A program made the position numbers and the translations under genes. From NCBI GenBank assembly GCA_944392525.1, contig CALXXB010000003.1, forward strand, positions 1 through 57,935: a stretch of 57,935 bases of DNA. The letters are read 5' to 3'. Source of the DNA: an uncultured Clostridia bacterium (lineage in GTDB: Bacteria; Bacillota_A; Clostridia; TANB77; CAG-508). Positions 25,418 through 34,213 of this stretch are shown in pieces (positions within the stretch are counted from its first letter, which is position 1; every line of letters begins with the position of its first letter). The notes beneath the pieces are model-generated. The model saw nothing but the letters and a program-made list of their open reading frames with translations. It was not told where the DNA came from and did no database searches.

Positions 25418-25933
25418 CTATGTTTGCTCCATTATGGGTCTGGATTCTATCAAAAAAATAATATAGATTATTAAAACTTCATATATTTTTAGTTTATTTT
25501 CTTCATCTATTTTTATCATTTTTTCTCCTATCTCAATATTTTTTCCTTTTATATTTTTTAAGTTTTTTTGTAAATATATTAATATACTACTCTCTGTTAT
25601 ACTAGATATTGTCACTGTCGCTTTCTGATTCAATCCATATGTTATGACACGAGCTTTTGCTTGCTTTATGAATTTTGGTATTTCGATATTTATATCTGTA
25701 TTTATAACTATATATTTTGCATGTAAGCAAAGATTTTCTATTAATAATTTTTCTTCTTTAAACTCATCTAAAGAAGAATCTACAATTATTGTTTCAAATC
25801 TTATATTTTTTATATTACTAATACTTTTTTTACAAATATGAATTAAATTGATATTATTCTTTGAATTTTTCTTTAATATCTCTTTAATATTCTCAAAACT
25901 TTTATGTTCTGAAACCATTCCAATAAAAGTCAT
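25418..25933 (-). CDS. Conserved clostridial hypothetical with Mur-ligase-like segment
   Basis: 171 residues, function unknown. It shows alternating beta/alpha structure with FETIIVDSSLDE, CLHAKYIVINTDINI and KQAKARVITYGLNQKATVTI. The last segment resembles the start of the C-terminal domain in Mur ligases, and similar short proteins are known in Clostridia. There is no P-loop, so it is not itself a ligase. The last 25 residues are hydrophobic (IYEVLIIYIIFLIES). AAGGGGTTAGAAG precedes the ATG. It is followed by an unrelated short gap to the SSB-like gene promoter. Confidence 0.6.
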   Translation of the reverse strand: MTFIGMVSEHKSFENIKEILKKNSKNNINLIHICKKSISNIKNIRFETIIVDSSLDEFKEEKLLIENLCLHAKYIVINTDINIEIPKFIKQAKARVITYGLNQKATVTISSITESSILIYLQKNLKNIKGKNIEIGEKMIKIDEENKLKIYEVLIIYIIFLIESRPIMEQT

Positions 25934-25991
25934 CTTCTAACCCCTTATTTCCTTTATTATTTTTATAGTTCCCTATTTTTCCCAACTTATA

Positions 25992-26765
25992 CTATTTACC
26001 TTCAATTTGAGTACCATTTATATCTATTTTATAATTATCATGATATATCAAATCTGATACTTTTACTATTTCAAAACCTTTTTCTTTTATATTTTTTATT
26101 AACATTTCTAATGAATCTGCTGTATGTTTCGTTCCATTATGACTAAGTATAATATCTCCTTCTTTTAATTTACCTTCTATTCTATTCCACATTTCTTCCC
26201 CTGTTATTCCTGTATAATCTAAAGTATCCAAATTCCATTGAATTGGTATATATCCATTTTCCTTTGCTGCTTTTATCACTGTATTATTATATTCTCCATA
26301 TGGTGCTCTATAGAGTTTATTTTCTACACCTGTTATCTTCTTAATCTTTTCATTTGCTGATACAATTTCTTTTACATTATCATTATAACTTAAATTATTT
26401 ACATGTTTATGTGTATCACTATGGTTTGCGATTTCATGTCCTGCCTTATATATTTTTTCTACAGCTTCTGGATATTTATCTATCCATTCTCCAACCATAA
26501 AAAAGGTTATTTTTACATTTTCATTTTCCAATGTTTCTAATATGTTATCAATATCATCTGCATTCCAAGCACAATTCATAGTAAATGCAACCTTTTTTTC
26601 TTCAGTCTTAACATTATATATTGGCAGCAACCTCTCTCCAGTAGCTGATGTCTCTACTGTTTCATCATTTTTATTTAATGTACTTGCAACAAAGAACAAT
26701 AAAACAACTGTAAGTACTGATATAAAATATGTTACTATTTTCTGTTTGTTAAATACTAAAAACAT
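25992..26765 (-). CDS. Polysaccharide deacetylase (CE4/NodB family), membrane-anchored
   Basis: 257 residues: N-terminal signal anchor (about 9-28), then a NodB domain. The zinc histidines are in HEIANHSDTHKHVNNLSY, and WNLDTLDYTG plus GDIILSHNGTKHTADS give the later motifs. The usual TFDDG motif 1 is replaced by AFTMNCAWNADDI, so the metal-binding aspartate of standard CE4 enzymes is Asn. This variant resembles the YlxY/PdaB type linked to cell wall or spore cortex in Bacillota. Activity is therefore uncertain. The ribosome site GGAGG lies within the 3' arm of a terminator-like hairpin. Confidence 0.8.
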   Translation of the reverse strand: MFLVFNKQKIVTYFISVLTVVLLFFVASTLNKNDETVETSATGERLLPIYNVKTEEKKVAFTMNCAWNADDIDNILETLENENVKITFFMVGEWIDKYPEAVEKIYKAGHEIANHSDTHKHVNNLSYNDNVKEIVSANEKIKKITGVENKLYRAPYGEYNNTVIKAAKENGYIPIQWNLDTLDYTGITGEEMWNRIEGKLKEGDIILSHNGTKHTADSLEMLIKNIKEKGFEIVKVSDLIYHDNYKIDINGTQIEGK

Positions 26766-26814
26766 AAAAAACCTCCAAGTTCAAGCTACTTTAATTGTAT
26801 GCTTGTTCTTGGAG
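26765..26814 (-). terminator. Terminator hairpin sequestering the deacetylase ribosome site
   Basis: Minus strand: CTCCAAG-AA-CAAGC pairs with GCTTG-AA-CTTGGAG (26814-26773), followed by GTTTTTT and then the deacetylase ATG. The 3' arm carries the GGAGG used by that gene, so the same structure can end the ATP-grasp transcript and hide the next start. Confidence 0.7.
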
Positions 26815-26827
26815 AAAAATACTTACT

Positions 26828-27760
26828 TTATTTAAAAATCTCTGTTAACGCTTTCTTATACATCTCTTTAGTTAATTCTTTTCCATGTTCTACTACTTTC
26901 GAAAATATACTTGCTGCAACACCTGAGTTTATTTCTAACACATATAATTCATTATTCTTAGTATTAATAATATCAATAGTTGCAAAAGTCATATCTAATG
27001 CTTTTCCACTTCTAATTGCTAAATGTTCTATTTCTTTATAAAGTTTATTTTCTTTGTCTATTACTTTAGCAGTAGCACCACCATATAAATTATGCTTCCA
27101 AGAAAGTTCTATCTTTTCGCCTTTCTTTGGAATATAGTCCATGTCTATTTTACTTAAGTTACTTTTTACTACATCATTATTTGGAAGGTTTAATTTTTCA
27201 ACTAATGTTTTTACATCATCTTTACCATTTCCTATAACTAAAGGTTTTTCTTTTTCATAAATTAATAGGATTTTACCATTTAAATAGAATGCTCTATATT
27301 CCTTTTCTATATCATAAAAAGGACATATACTAATAGACGTATTTCTATTTAATAATAAATTCACCGCTTCTTTTGTCTCTTCTAATGTATTACAAAGAAA
27401 AACTCCTTTTCCTTCATACCCATAATTAGGTTTAACAACTATTTTCTTATCTCTGTCAAATTCTTTATAAACAATGTCCCAAATTTCATCTTCTTTCACA
27501 TACTCTTTTCTTTCCTCAGGGTTAAAAACCATAGTATGCTTTATTACCGGTATATTTTGTGACTTTAACACCTCGAATGTTCCATACTTATCACATGCGA
27601 TTTTACTTGATGCTGTTTTATTTATATCGAATTTTCCTGTTATATATCTTACTTTATCATCTTTAGATAATTTAAAAATCCAACCATAAGATAAGTTCTC
27701 TATTTTTATATTCATTTCTTGGCATAGTTCTTGTAACATTTCAATACTTTCTTTTTTCAA
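26828..27760 (-). CDS. ATP-grasp ligase-like protein
   Basis: 310 residues. ATP-grasp features: IVVKPNYGYEGKGVFLCN (about 107-124) for the nucleotide loop, RAFYLNGKILLIYEKEKP, and the Mg site region TFATIDIINTKNNELYVLEI near the C-terminus. The arrangement resembles the C-N ligases of the RimK/cyanophycin-synthetase group, but no partner gene indicates the substrate. The start is TTG 27760-27758 with GGGAG 7 nt upstream; a later ATG exists at codon 8. It sits between the VanY-type carboxypeptidase and the deacetylase, so an envelope peptide or polymer substrate is a fair guess. Confidence 0.75.
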   Translation of the reverse strand: MKKESIEMLQELCQEMNIKIENLSYGWIFKLSKDDKVRYITGKFDINKTASSKIACDKYGTFEVLKSQNIPVIKHTMVFNPEERKEYVKEDEIWDIVYKEFDRDKKIVVKPNYGYEGKGVFLCNTLEETKEAVNLLLNRNTSISICPFYDIEKEYRAFYLNGKILLIYEKEKPLVIGNGKDDVKTLVEKLNLPNNDVVKSNLSKIDMDYIPKKGEKIELSWKHNLYGGATAKVIDKENKLYKEIEHLAIRSGKALDMTFATIDIINTKNNELYVLEINSGVAASIFSKVVEHGKELTKEMYKKALTEIFK

Positions 27761-27827
27761 TGAATTACTCCCTTTTTATTATTATACATACTGTATAATA
27801 ATATATTCATTTGAGTTTTTTGTCAAA

Positions 27828-28610
27828 CTAATTTGTCTCTAAATATTCTCTATATTCTTCCAAGCACATACCCAATTCTTCCATTTTATAGCTATGTTCT
27901 TTTCCTACATATCTCCAGTGCCAAGGTTCATATGCTACTCCTGTTATATTAGCTTTTTCTTCTGGATATCTCATTACAAATCCATAGTCTTTTGCATTTT
28001 CTTTTAACCATTCATATGCTTTAGTATTTTCAAAATCATTATTCACATTATTAAAATCTACCGCTAGACCTAAATTATGCTCACTTTCTCCTGGTTTATT
28101 TATATATTCTGATGTCAACATTTCAGCCTCTTCCATTGTACCGCCTCTATTTAGATAATCATTAATTTTATTATCATACAATGTTTTTTGATATTCTATA
28201 CTTCTATATGCAGATTGAACCCAAATATTACTTATACCAGAACTTTTCATGTCTTGTATCATTTGTGTTAATTCTCCAATTGCTCTTTTATCAAATTGTT
28301 TTGTGGAATCTATATTTTCAAGTTCTATCGTAAAATCTTTAGGTAATGGATTTTCTTTATTTACTAATACTAACCTCCAGTCATTTATTTCTTTTCTAGT
28401 TGGTAATATAACTTCTATTACATTTTGCTCTTCAATATCTTCACTATTACTAGATGTTTCTTCTATAACATTGCTATCACTTCTAAGTTTTATTAGTAAA
28501 AATCCTACTAAAATAATACTTATACACAAAATAAGTATAAGTATTATTTTAAGATTATTTCTACTCTGTTCTTTATGTTTTCCCTTTTTATTTTCAAAAA
28601 TATTTCTCAT
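27828..28610 (-). CDS. D-alanyl-D-alanine carboxypeptidase, VanY family
   Basis: Zinc carboxypeptidase trimming the terminal D-Ala of peptidoglycan stems. 260 residues: basic N-terminus, signal anchor (about 23-45), a Ser/Glu linker, then the M15B domain from about residue 75. Catalytic signatures are SAYRSIEYQKTLYDNK, SEHNLGLAVDFN (zinc His and Asp) and EPWHWRYVG (second zinc His). The protein is standard length. No vanS/vanR or other resistance gene is visible, so a housekeeping wall-trimming role is likelier than glycopeptide resistance. Confidence 0.92.
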   Translation of the reverse strand: MRNIFENKKGKHKEQSRNNLKIILILILCISIILVGFLLIKLRSDSNVIEETSSNSEDIEEQNVIEVILPTRKEINDWRLVLVNKENPLPKDFTIELENIDSTKQFDKRAIGELTQMIQDMKSSGISNIWVQSAYRSIEYQKTLYDNKINDYLNRGGTMEEAEMLTSEYINKPGESEHNLGLAVDFNNVNNDFENTKAYEWLKENAKDYGFVMRYPEEKANITGVAYEPWHWRYVGKEHSYKMEELGMCLEEYREYLETN

Positions 28611-28630
28611 TTTATTTTTGTTCCTTCATT

Positions 28631-29752
28631 TTATGCAAAATTATTGGGATCATTCTTTAAATTTTCTATAGTATCTATTGGATTAAACATTGCTCCACCA
28701 ATTATTTCACCTGTTGTGCAATCCACAAAATATGAATATGAATCTATTTTATTTTCTTCTTCTACATATTTTATATTTACTACCCAAACTCTTCTTACTC
28801 TATCTTCTGATACATAATACCCATCTTCTAATGATATTTTTCCATTTTCGTAATCTTCTTTTCTAGTTTCTCTTAAATAGCTTTCCGGATTCATTTTCTG
28901 AATAGATTGTTCTGCTGTTACACTTTCTATTGTTCTATTTGGTTCTATTTCTTTATCTTTATTTTTTGCAATTTCAATCGCCTCTTCTTTTGTTTTTACA
29001 ACTTCATTATTTTCAAAATCTCCTCTTTCTATATTTAATTGATAGATTCCATTTATTGTAGGAACCCAACCAATAAATACCTTTTCATAAGGATTTATCT
29101 CATCTCCATACTTTTTATAAAACTCTGCATACCAGATATATGATGCCTCATCTGTTTCCATATTTCTTGTTAATTTTACTAATTCATAATCTCCTTCAAT
29201 ATCATCAGTCTTATACTTTTCAAATAGCTCATTTGCTGTTTCTTTGGCTTCTTCTCTTGTTATTCCATAATTATATGGTATTTTATAATTCCAAGTAGGA
29301 ACTTGAACACTTTTTAATTTTCCTGTTTCTCCATCTATTGTAATTGTAGCTTTTTTAGATGCCATGCTCCATTCATTCTTATCTGATAAGAATTCTTTAC
29401 TTAAGTTTTGATTTAAAACTTCTTCATCCTCTAACCCTACTTGTTTTAAATATTTATTTCCTAATTCATTTGCTTCTTCTGCTGATATGCATTTTTCCTT
29501 TTCTTCATCAGATACTTCTTGGTTTATTGTGTACTTTTTAGGTTCATTCCAAATATTTTGATAAGCTACTGTTCCACAATATCCTACTCCAACAGTTAAG
29601 CTTAATGCTAATACAAATGTAGCTGCTATCTTCAAAGGACTTTTCTTTGGTTTCTTAAATCTTATACTGTAAAACTCATCTTTTTCTTTAGATTCTAATA
29701 CTTCTATTTTTTTATTATAAATATCTTTTAAATATTCTTTATTAGACTTCAT
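28631..29752 (-). CDS. Membrane protein with YcdB/PepSY-like repeats, sigma-factor partner
   Basis: 373 residues: a cytoplasmic head of about 38 residues, one transmembrane helix (about 39-62), and a large extracellular part with repeated PepSY/YcdB-like units. Two ISAEEANELGNKYLKQVG-like and ITREEAKETANELFEKY segments precede KTKEEAIEIAKNKD, each followed by beta strands ending with TGKL or TGEI. Its start overlaps the end of the ECF sigma gene by 11 bp, the classic arrangement for a sigma and its membrane anti-sigma; however, no zinc anti-sigma motif is present. It probably senses an extracellular signal and holds the sigma factor. Confidence 0.7.
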   Translation of the reverse strand: MKSNKEYLKDIYNKKIEVLESKEKDEFYSIRFKKPKKSPLKIAATFVLALSLTVGVGYCGTVAYQNIWNEPKKYTINQEVSDEEKEKCISAEEANELGNKYLKQVGLEDEEVLNQNLSKEFLSDKNEWSMASKKATITIDGETGKLKSVQVPTWNYKIPYNYGITREEAKETANELFEKYKTDDIEGDYELVKLTRNMETDEASYIWYAEFYKKYGDEINPYEKVFIGWVPTINGIYQLNIERGDFENNEVVKTKEEAIEIAKNKDKEIEPNRTIESVTAEQSIQKMNPESYLRETRKEDYENGKISLEDGYYVSEDRVRRVWVVNIKYVEEENKIDSYSYFVDCTTGEIIGGAMFNPIDTIENLKNDPNNFA

Positions 29753-30293
29753 AAGAAAATCCCTCCTTTTCCAAAGCTTCCTTTAATTTTCTCTTTGCTC
29801 TATTTAGCATTACTTTAACTTGTCCTACATTTTTGTCCATAATCTTTGCAACTTCTTTATATTTAAATCCTTCTAAAGAAGAAAGACATATCACTGCTTG
29901 GTAATCAGGTTTTAGTTTATTGATGACCCTTCTTATATTTTGTGAGGCTTCATTTTTATAAACAATTTCTTCTAAATCGTTATCTTCTATATATAGATTA
30001 TTATAATCTAGTCCGGAAATTGCTCTTTTTTCTCTCTTTAAATAATTTATTGCTCTACATTTAGCTATCATATATAAATATGTTTTAAATGAATACTTAA
30101 AATCATATTGGTCTTTATGTAGAAGTATATATACAAATACATCTTGTGATATATCTTCTGCAATATCAGTGTTCTTAGTATATCTTGAAATAAAATATAT
30201 TATATGTTCTTTGTGTCTTTTTACTAATTCTTCAAAAGCACTATTATCCCCCGATAGATACTTTTGGTATAATTCTTTGTCGCTTATTTCCAT
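29742..30293 (-). CDS. RNA polymerase ECF sigma factor
   Basis: 183 residues. Region 2 lies at about 20-90 (SAFEELVKRHKEHIIYFISR, TDIAEDISQDVFVYILLH, FKTYLYMIAKCRAINYLKRE). Region 4 lies at about 120-178 (LKPDYQAVICLSSLEGFKYK, VAKIMDKNVGQVKVMLNRAK). The two are joined by a linker, with no extra domain. The ATG follows AGGAGGAGCAC. On the minus strand 30354-30325, TGTAAC and GTATAA, 18 bp apart, might be an autoregulated ECF promoter, but this is weak. The overlapping downstream membrane protein is the probable regulator. Confidence 0.88.
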   Translation of the reverse strand: MEISDKELYQKYLSGDNSAFEELVKRHKEHIIYFISRYTKNTDIAEDISQDVFVYILLHKDQYDFKYSFKTYLYMIAKCRAINYLKREKRAISGLDYNNLYIEDNDLEEIVYKNEASQNIRRVINKLKPDYQAVICLSSLEGFKYKEVAKIMDKNVGQVKVMLNRAKRKLKEALEKEGFSYEV

Positions 30294-30404
30294 GTGCTCC
30301 TCCTTTTATTTCTTTATACATTAGTTATACAAACTTTCTTAAGAAAATGTTACACTAATATGGAAAAAAACATTTTTATAAAATTACATAAATATTATAA
30401 CATA

Positions 30405-30433
30405 AAATAAAGTCTAGACAAAATCTAGACTTT
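30405..30433 (-). terminator. Terminator of the 47-aa gene
   Basis: Perfect AAAGTCTAGA/TCTAGACTTT stem with a 5-nt loop (30433-30409), followed by TTTTATG on the minus strand. Confidence 0.75.
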
Positions 30434-30440
30434 AAAACAC

Positions 30441-30584
30441 TTATTTTATTTCTGTTCCGTCCCATTCTTCACTTGCAAATCTTATATAATTATATTTATT
30501 AGCTTCTAATTTTGGTAACCAATATATTATAAACTCTTCTTCTTCTCTTTCATAAAATCCTAATACTTCTAGCTTTTCTTCCAT
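30441..30584 (-). CDS. Small protein (47 aa), solvent-exposed domain fragment-like
   Basis: ATG 30584-30582 follows TGAGGAAATGAG; the ORF ends at a TAA 8 bp before a terminator, so it is a deliberate unit. The sequence EEEFIIYWLPKLEANKYNYI resembles a short segment found within several clostridial surface proteins and lipoproteins, where a Tyr-Trp-Leu-Pro pair sits before an aromatic strand. It may be an independent mini-domain or the remnant of a larger gene; no rest of such a gene is visible upstream. Function unknown. Confidence 0.65.
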   Translation of the reverse strand: MEEKLEVLGFYEREEEEFIIYWLPKLEANKYNYIRFASEEWDGTEIK

Positions 30585-30660
30585 CTCATTTCCTCATATA
30601 ATTATATTATAATATATAAATTACTTTTTCTATTAAAAAATTGCTTTATTATATTTGATT

Positions 30661-31386
30661 TCATTTTAGTTTACTTTCTTGTATATATATTGGATATTCT
30701 GTTCGATTGTACATAATATAAGAAAATATTAAAAATGTTATTGATAAAACTCCTATTACTATTCCTACAATTGCCAATGTTTTTTGACCTGACTTAAATG
30801 ATAATATTCCTAATATAATTGCTAATATTGAACAGATTATAGGGATATATATTATACTAGACAATATTTCTAAAAAAAATCCCATTATTGTATACTCTAT
30901 TGATACTAATCCTAAAATCAATGAAACTATTGCTAATACTTTTCCTTTTTTATTTGTTTCTTTGTTTACTTTTTTCATTACCCTATCCCCTTTTATATTA
31001 TTTAAAATCCGTTTCAATTTTTTTAATAACAATTTTAACTTTTCTATTAGTTTTGTTATTATATTTTTTTCCTTTTCTACTACTAATTCTTTATTATCTT
31101 CTTTATTTACCTTATATTCTTTATTTCTATTAAACAAATTCTCTTGTCTAAAACTCTTATCTTCTAACTCATTGTCTTTTTCTTTTAATTCTTTTAGTTT
31201 ATTATTTATTTCTACTATTTCATCATGATTTTTTTGGAATTTATCTTTTAATTCAAGTAATTCGTCATTGGTTACTTGTTCTTTCTTCTTTACTTCTTCT
31301 AATTCTTTGCACAATTCTTTATATTCTCTTGCTTTTAAATCTAATTTCATAGTTAGTAATACTATTTTATTTTGAGTTTGTGTCAT
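30661..31386 (-). CDS. Coiled-coil protein fused to DUF4190-type membrane domain
   Basis: 241 residues. Residues about 1-130 are an almost uninterrupted Lys/Glu coiled coil; about 145-235 are three hydrophobic helices (VLAIVSLILGLVSIEYTIMG, SSIIYIPIICSILAIILGIL, TLAIVGIVIGVLSITFLIFS) with the short KSGQK link typical of DUF4190 proteins. Its ATG overlaps the stop of the 913-residue gene (TAATG), so the two are translationally coupled. A second ATG at MKKVNKE (near 30978), preceded by AAAGGGGATAGGGTA, could initiate the membrane domain alone. The protein at 34214-34654 is a shorter relative. Confidence 0.65.
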   Translation of the reverse strand: MTQTQNKIVLLTMKLDLKAREYKELCKELEEVKKKEQVTNDELLELKDKFQKNHDEIVEINNKLKELKEKDNELEDKSFRQENLFNRNKEYKVNKEDNKELVVEKEKNIITKLIEKLKLLLKKLKRILNNIKGDRVMKKVNKETNKKGKVLAIVSLILGLVSIEYTIMGFFLEILSSIIYIPIICSILAIILGILSFKSGQKTLAIVGIVIGVLSITFLIFSYIMYNRTEYPIYIQESKLK

Positions 31387-34127
31387 TATCTTTCATCACC
31401 ACTTTCTCTTGTTTTCTCTTCTTCTCTTTTATATAGAACATACTGTGGATTCTCTGTTGCATCCCAAAATCTGTAGTCAGATGGTACATCTAGTTTTTCA
31501 ATAGCTCTTTCAAATCTATCAACTTGTCTTTTAAGTCTATTATATCCTTTCCCCACATTTACCTGCTTTATTGGATTATCTGGATTTTGGCTATCATATT
31601 CTTCTATAAAAGCTTGTATTCCTCTTTGGAATGCTTTAAATATAAGTTCTCTTTCTTCCTCCTCTTTACTATCTTCAGGCACATCATATCTTCCTGTGTT
31701 ATCATCTGGCTCATATTTTATTTCTGAAGACCTTTCATGATGTTTATATTTTCTATTTAATTCAAAATCGTTTATTACTCCATATCCATATTTTCTATTA
31801 ACATACATAGCTCCTTTTGCGATAATATTTCCTTTTGAATTTCTAATAACTAGGTTTTGTACGTCAGGAGAAGTAATTGTTGCTTCTGCAATATCTGCTC
31901 CATATCCTGAATTATTTATACTTGCACAGCAACTACAATATATACCAATTATTCCATTTACTGCATCTCTTTTATTTAACCATTCATAATAGAATTGTTT
32001 ATCATATAATTCGTCTATTATCTTTCTTCCATCTTGTAATTCTTCTGCTGTTTGTCTTTTTATTCTTTCTATACTCTCTATTATAGATTCTTCCTTTAAT
32101 GGTTTTCCTAAAATATGTTCTGGTGTTCCTTCTTTTATTGCTCTATTTCTTAATTCACTTGCATAATCAAAATCTACCTGTCTTATTCCCTTTCTTGCAT
32201 ATAATTTTGCTATATCCTTATTTTCATCAGTTACTCTAACATATTTATTATTAAGATAAAACTTTTCTAAGCATTCTCTCCATGACACTAATATAGGCTT
32301 TCCTGTTTCATTTACAGATTCTCTATAACTTTTTACAGCATTAAAATCTTGCATTACCTTTGAAATCAAGCCTTTATATTTTTTATTTAATTCAATTAAT
32401 GTTTCTAAATTTTCAAAATTTCCACCTTTTCCTTTAATTGACAAAAATTTTAAGAACTCTTGATTAGGTTCAACTCTAAGTGGCATCATTCCAACTAAAT
32501 TCTTAAATTGACCTAATTCTATAGCACCTGTTTTCAAAAATTGTATAAGAAGAGAAGTAGCTTTTTGTCCCATTATTACTTCGGTTTCTTTTCCTTTTTC
32601 ATCTAACATTTTTTCTTTTGAAAAACAACCTAATGCAGTTGCAAACTTAAAAAAGTTTATTTTTTCATCATCAGAAAAATCTAGTAATCTATCATTTATG
32701 TCTGGGATTTCACTTCTTAAAAATCTAAACTCTCCATTTTCTATTAGTCTTCTTGCTAAATCATTTTTAATTAATTGTTCTACATAAACATATGGCATCC
32801 TAAATTTACTTTTGCTCAATTTTTCTGCAAAATCCATAAGTTCATTTGTTTGCCCACTAAACGCATATGCTTTTGCATTTTTCAAAACTTCATTATAATC
32901 AAGATCATCTAAAGTTCCCATCATTTTATCAAATGTATCTACTCTTCTATAATCCTTATTCTGAATTTCATCTTTTGAAAAAATTATACTTCCATCAATA
33001 TCATTTACATATAAAAATCTAAAGTCTAGTCCACTAAATGCTTTTCTTCCTATTTTGTTTACTCCTGTAGGTAATTTTATCCTTTCTAGCGATACACATC
33101 CATCAAAAGCATTATCTGCAATTTCTATTTCTCCTTCTGGTAGTTCATATTCTTTAATTGGCTCTCTTGATAAATCAAAAGCTTCATCTAAAAAGCTACA
33201 CCCTTTTGAGAAATCTCCTCCAAAATTGCTATAAATATCTCTTACATCTGTACCATTTAAAAATCCTCGTATTGTACTATGTTCCCAAAATGATTTTGAA
33301 AGATTTAAATTATTCCCATGTTGTAAAAATGGTATACTAGATACAATTCCCTTACTCGCTTTTAACTTAAAACAATCCTCTTTACCACTACCATTTGGAT
33401 TTATACTTTTTGGTAAACTATCCCAATTTAATATTTCAAAAGATATGGGCTCTACTTTTACCCATCTTGCTATTCCATTTTCTCTTGATTTTGTTCCATC
33501 TGAATACTCTACAGAATCATTATATGCATTTTGTACTACTCTTACGTACCTATTACCTTCATACTCAAATTCCGGATTATGTTTTTCTAAATAAGTTAGT
33601 TTTTCACTACCTCCACCATTTACTGAGTACCATCTTCCGGTTGCTTCTATTCCTTTTCTAAGTTTACCTCCATGATATAGTTTCTCAAGTTTATCACTTA
33701 ATTCTTCACTAACTTTATCTCCTGGGTATTCTCCTATATTTAATAAATGCCTTTCACCGTCTTTCTCAGCAATTTCTTTATAAAGATTAATATCTTCTGT
33801 TTCTTTAGGAATTTTAAAGTATAAACAAGGCATTATACTATATTCTGTTCTTGAAGAATCGTCTCCATAAACCTCGCTATAACTAGTTGTATCTATATAT
33901 GGATAACTAGCTGTACTTCTTAACCATAACTCTGGAACCCCACCATTCATTAATGAATAATCAGTAATATCTTCCTGTCTCCAATCTTTATTGTGTGTTG
34001 TATACTCATCAGCATTTTCTATATAGATTAAATCAGTTGTAGCATATACATCTTCTATTTCTCCAAATTCATTTGTATTCTCTATCCTAACCGGAACTAT
34101 ATAACTTCTTAAATCTTTTCTTTCCAT
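31386..34127 (-). CDS. Large multidomain protein with DUF6273-like and LRR_5 segments
   Basis: 913 residues, no signal or membrane segment, function unknown. Order read from sequence: two beta-rich N-terminal segments (about 1-110 and 165-320), the second with ISFEILNWDSLPKSI and EHSTIRGFLNG as in DUF6273; a short LRR_5/BspA-like leucine-rich repeat (about 325-365) with ADNAFDGCVSLERIKLP and GRKAFSGLDF; a long alpha-helical middle; and a C-terminal domain (about 735-830) with VNGIIGIYCSCCASINNSGY and ASPDVQ-like ITSPDVQNLVIRNSKGN, which has a GNAT-like alternation of strands. BspA repeats usually mediate binding. It is coupled to the coiled-coil membrane protein. Confidence 0.6.
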   Translation of the reverse strand: MERKDLRSYIVPVRIENTNEFGEIEDVYATTDLIYIENADEYTTHNKDWRQEDITDYSLMNGGVPELWLRSTASYPYIDTTSYSEVYGDDSSRTEYSIMPCLYFKIPKETEDINLYKEIAEKDGERHLLNIGEYPGDKVSEELSDKLEKLYHGGKLRKGIEATGRWYSVNGGGSEKLTYLEKHNPEFEYEGNRYVRVVQNAYNDSVEYSDGTKSRENGIARWVKVEPISFEILNWDSLPKSINPNGSGKEDCFKLKASKGIVSSIPFLQHGNNLNLSKSFWEHSTIRGFLNGTDVRDIYSNFGGDFSKGCSFLDEAFDLSREPIKEYELPEGEIEIADNAFDGCVSLERIKLPTGVNKIGRKAFSGLDFRFLYVNDIDGSIIFSKDEIQNKDYRRVDTFDKMMGTLDDLDYNEVLKNAKAYAFSGQTNELMDFAEKLSKSKFRMPYVYVEQLIKNDLARRLIENGEFRFLRSEIPDINDRLLDFSDDEKINFFKFATALGCFSKEKMLDEKGKETEVIMGQKATSLLIQFLKTGAIELGQFKNLVGMMPLRVEPNQEFLKFLSIKGKGGNFENLETLIELNKKYKGLISKVMQDFNAVKSYRESVNETGKPILVSWRECLEKFYLNNKYVRVTDENKDIAKLYARKGIRQVDFDYASELRNRAIKEGTPEHILGKPLKEESIIESIERIKRQTAEELQDGRKIIDELYDKQFYYEWLNKRDAVNGIIGIYCSCCASINNSGYGADIAEATITSPDVQNLVIRNSKGNIIAKGAMYVNRKYGYGVINDFELNRKYKHHERSSEIKYEPDDNTGRYDVPEDSKEEEERELIFKAFQRGIQAFIEEYDSQNPDNPIKQVNVGKGYNRLKRQVDRFERAIEKLDVPSDYRFWDATENPQYVLYKREEEKTRESGDER

Positions 34128-34165
34128 TTTTTCCTCTTTATTTTTTTTGTTTTTATCATTATATC

Positions 34166-34206
34166 AAAAAAAAATAAAAAAAGGATATTCTTTATTGAAT
34201 ATCCTT
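34166..34206 (-). terminator. Terminator of the DUF4190 gene
   Basis: AAGGATATTC/GAATATCCTT stem (34206-34181) followed on the minus strand by a long T-rich run. Confidence 0.85.
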
Positions 34207-34213
34207 ATATTTT

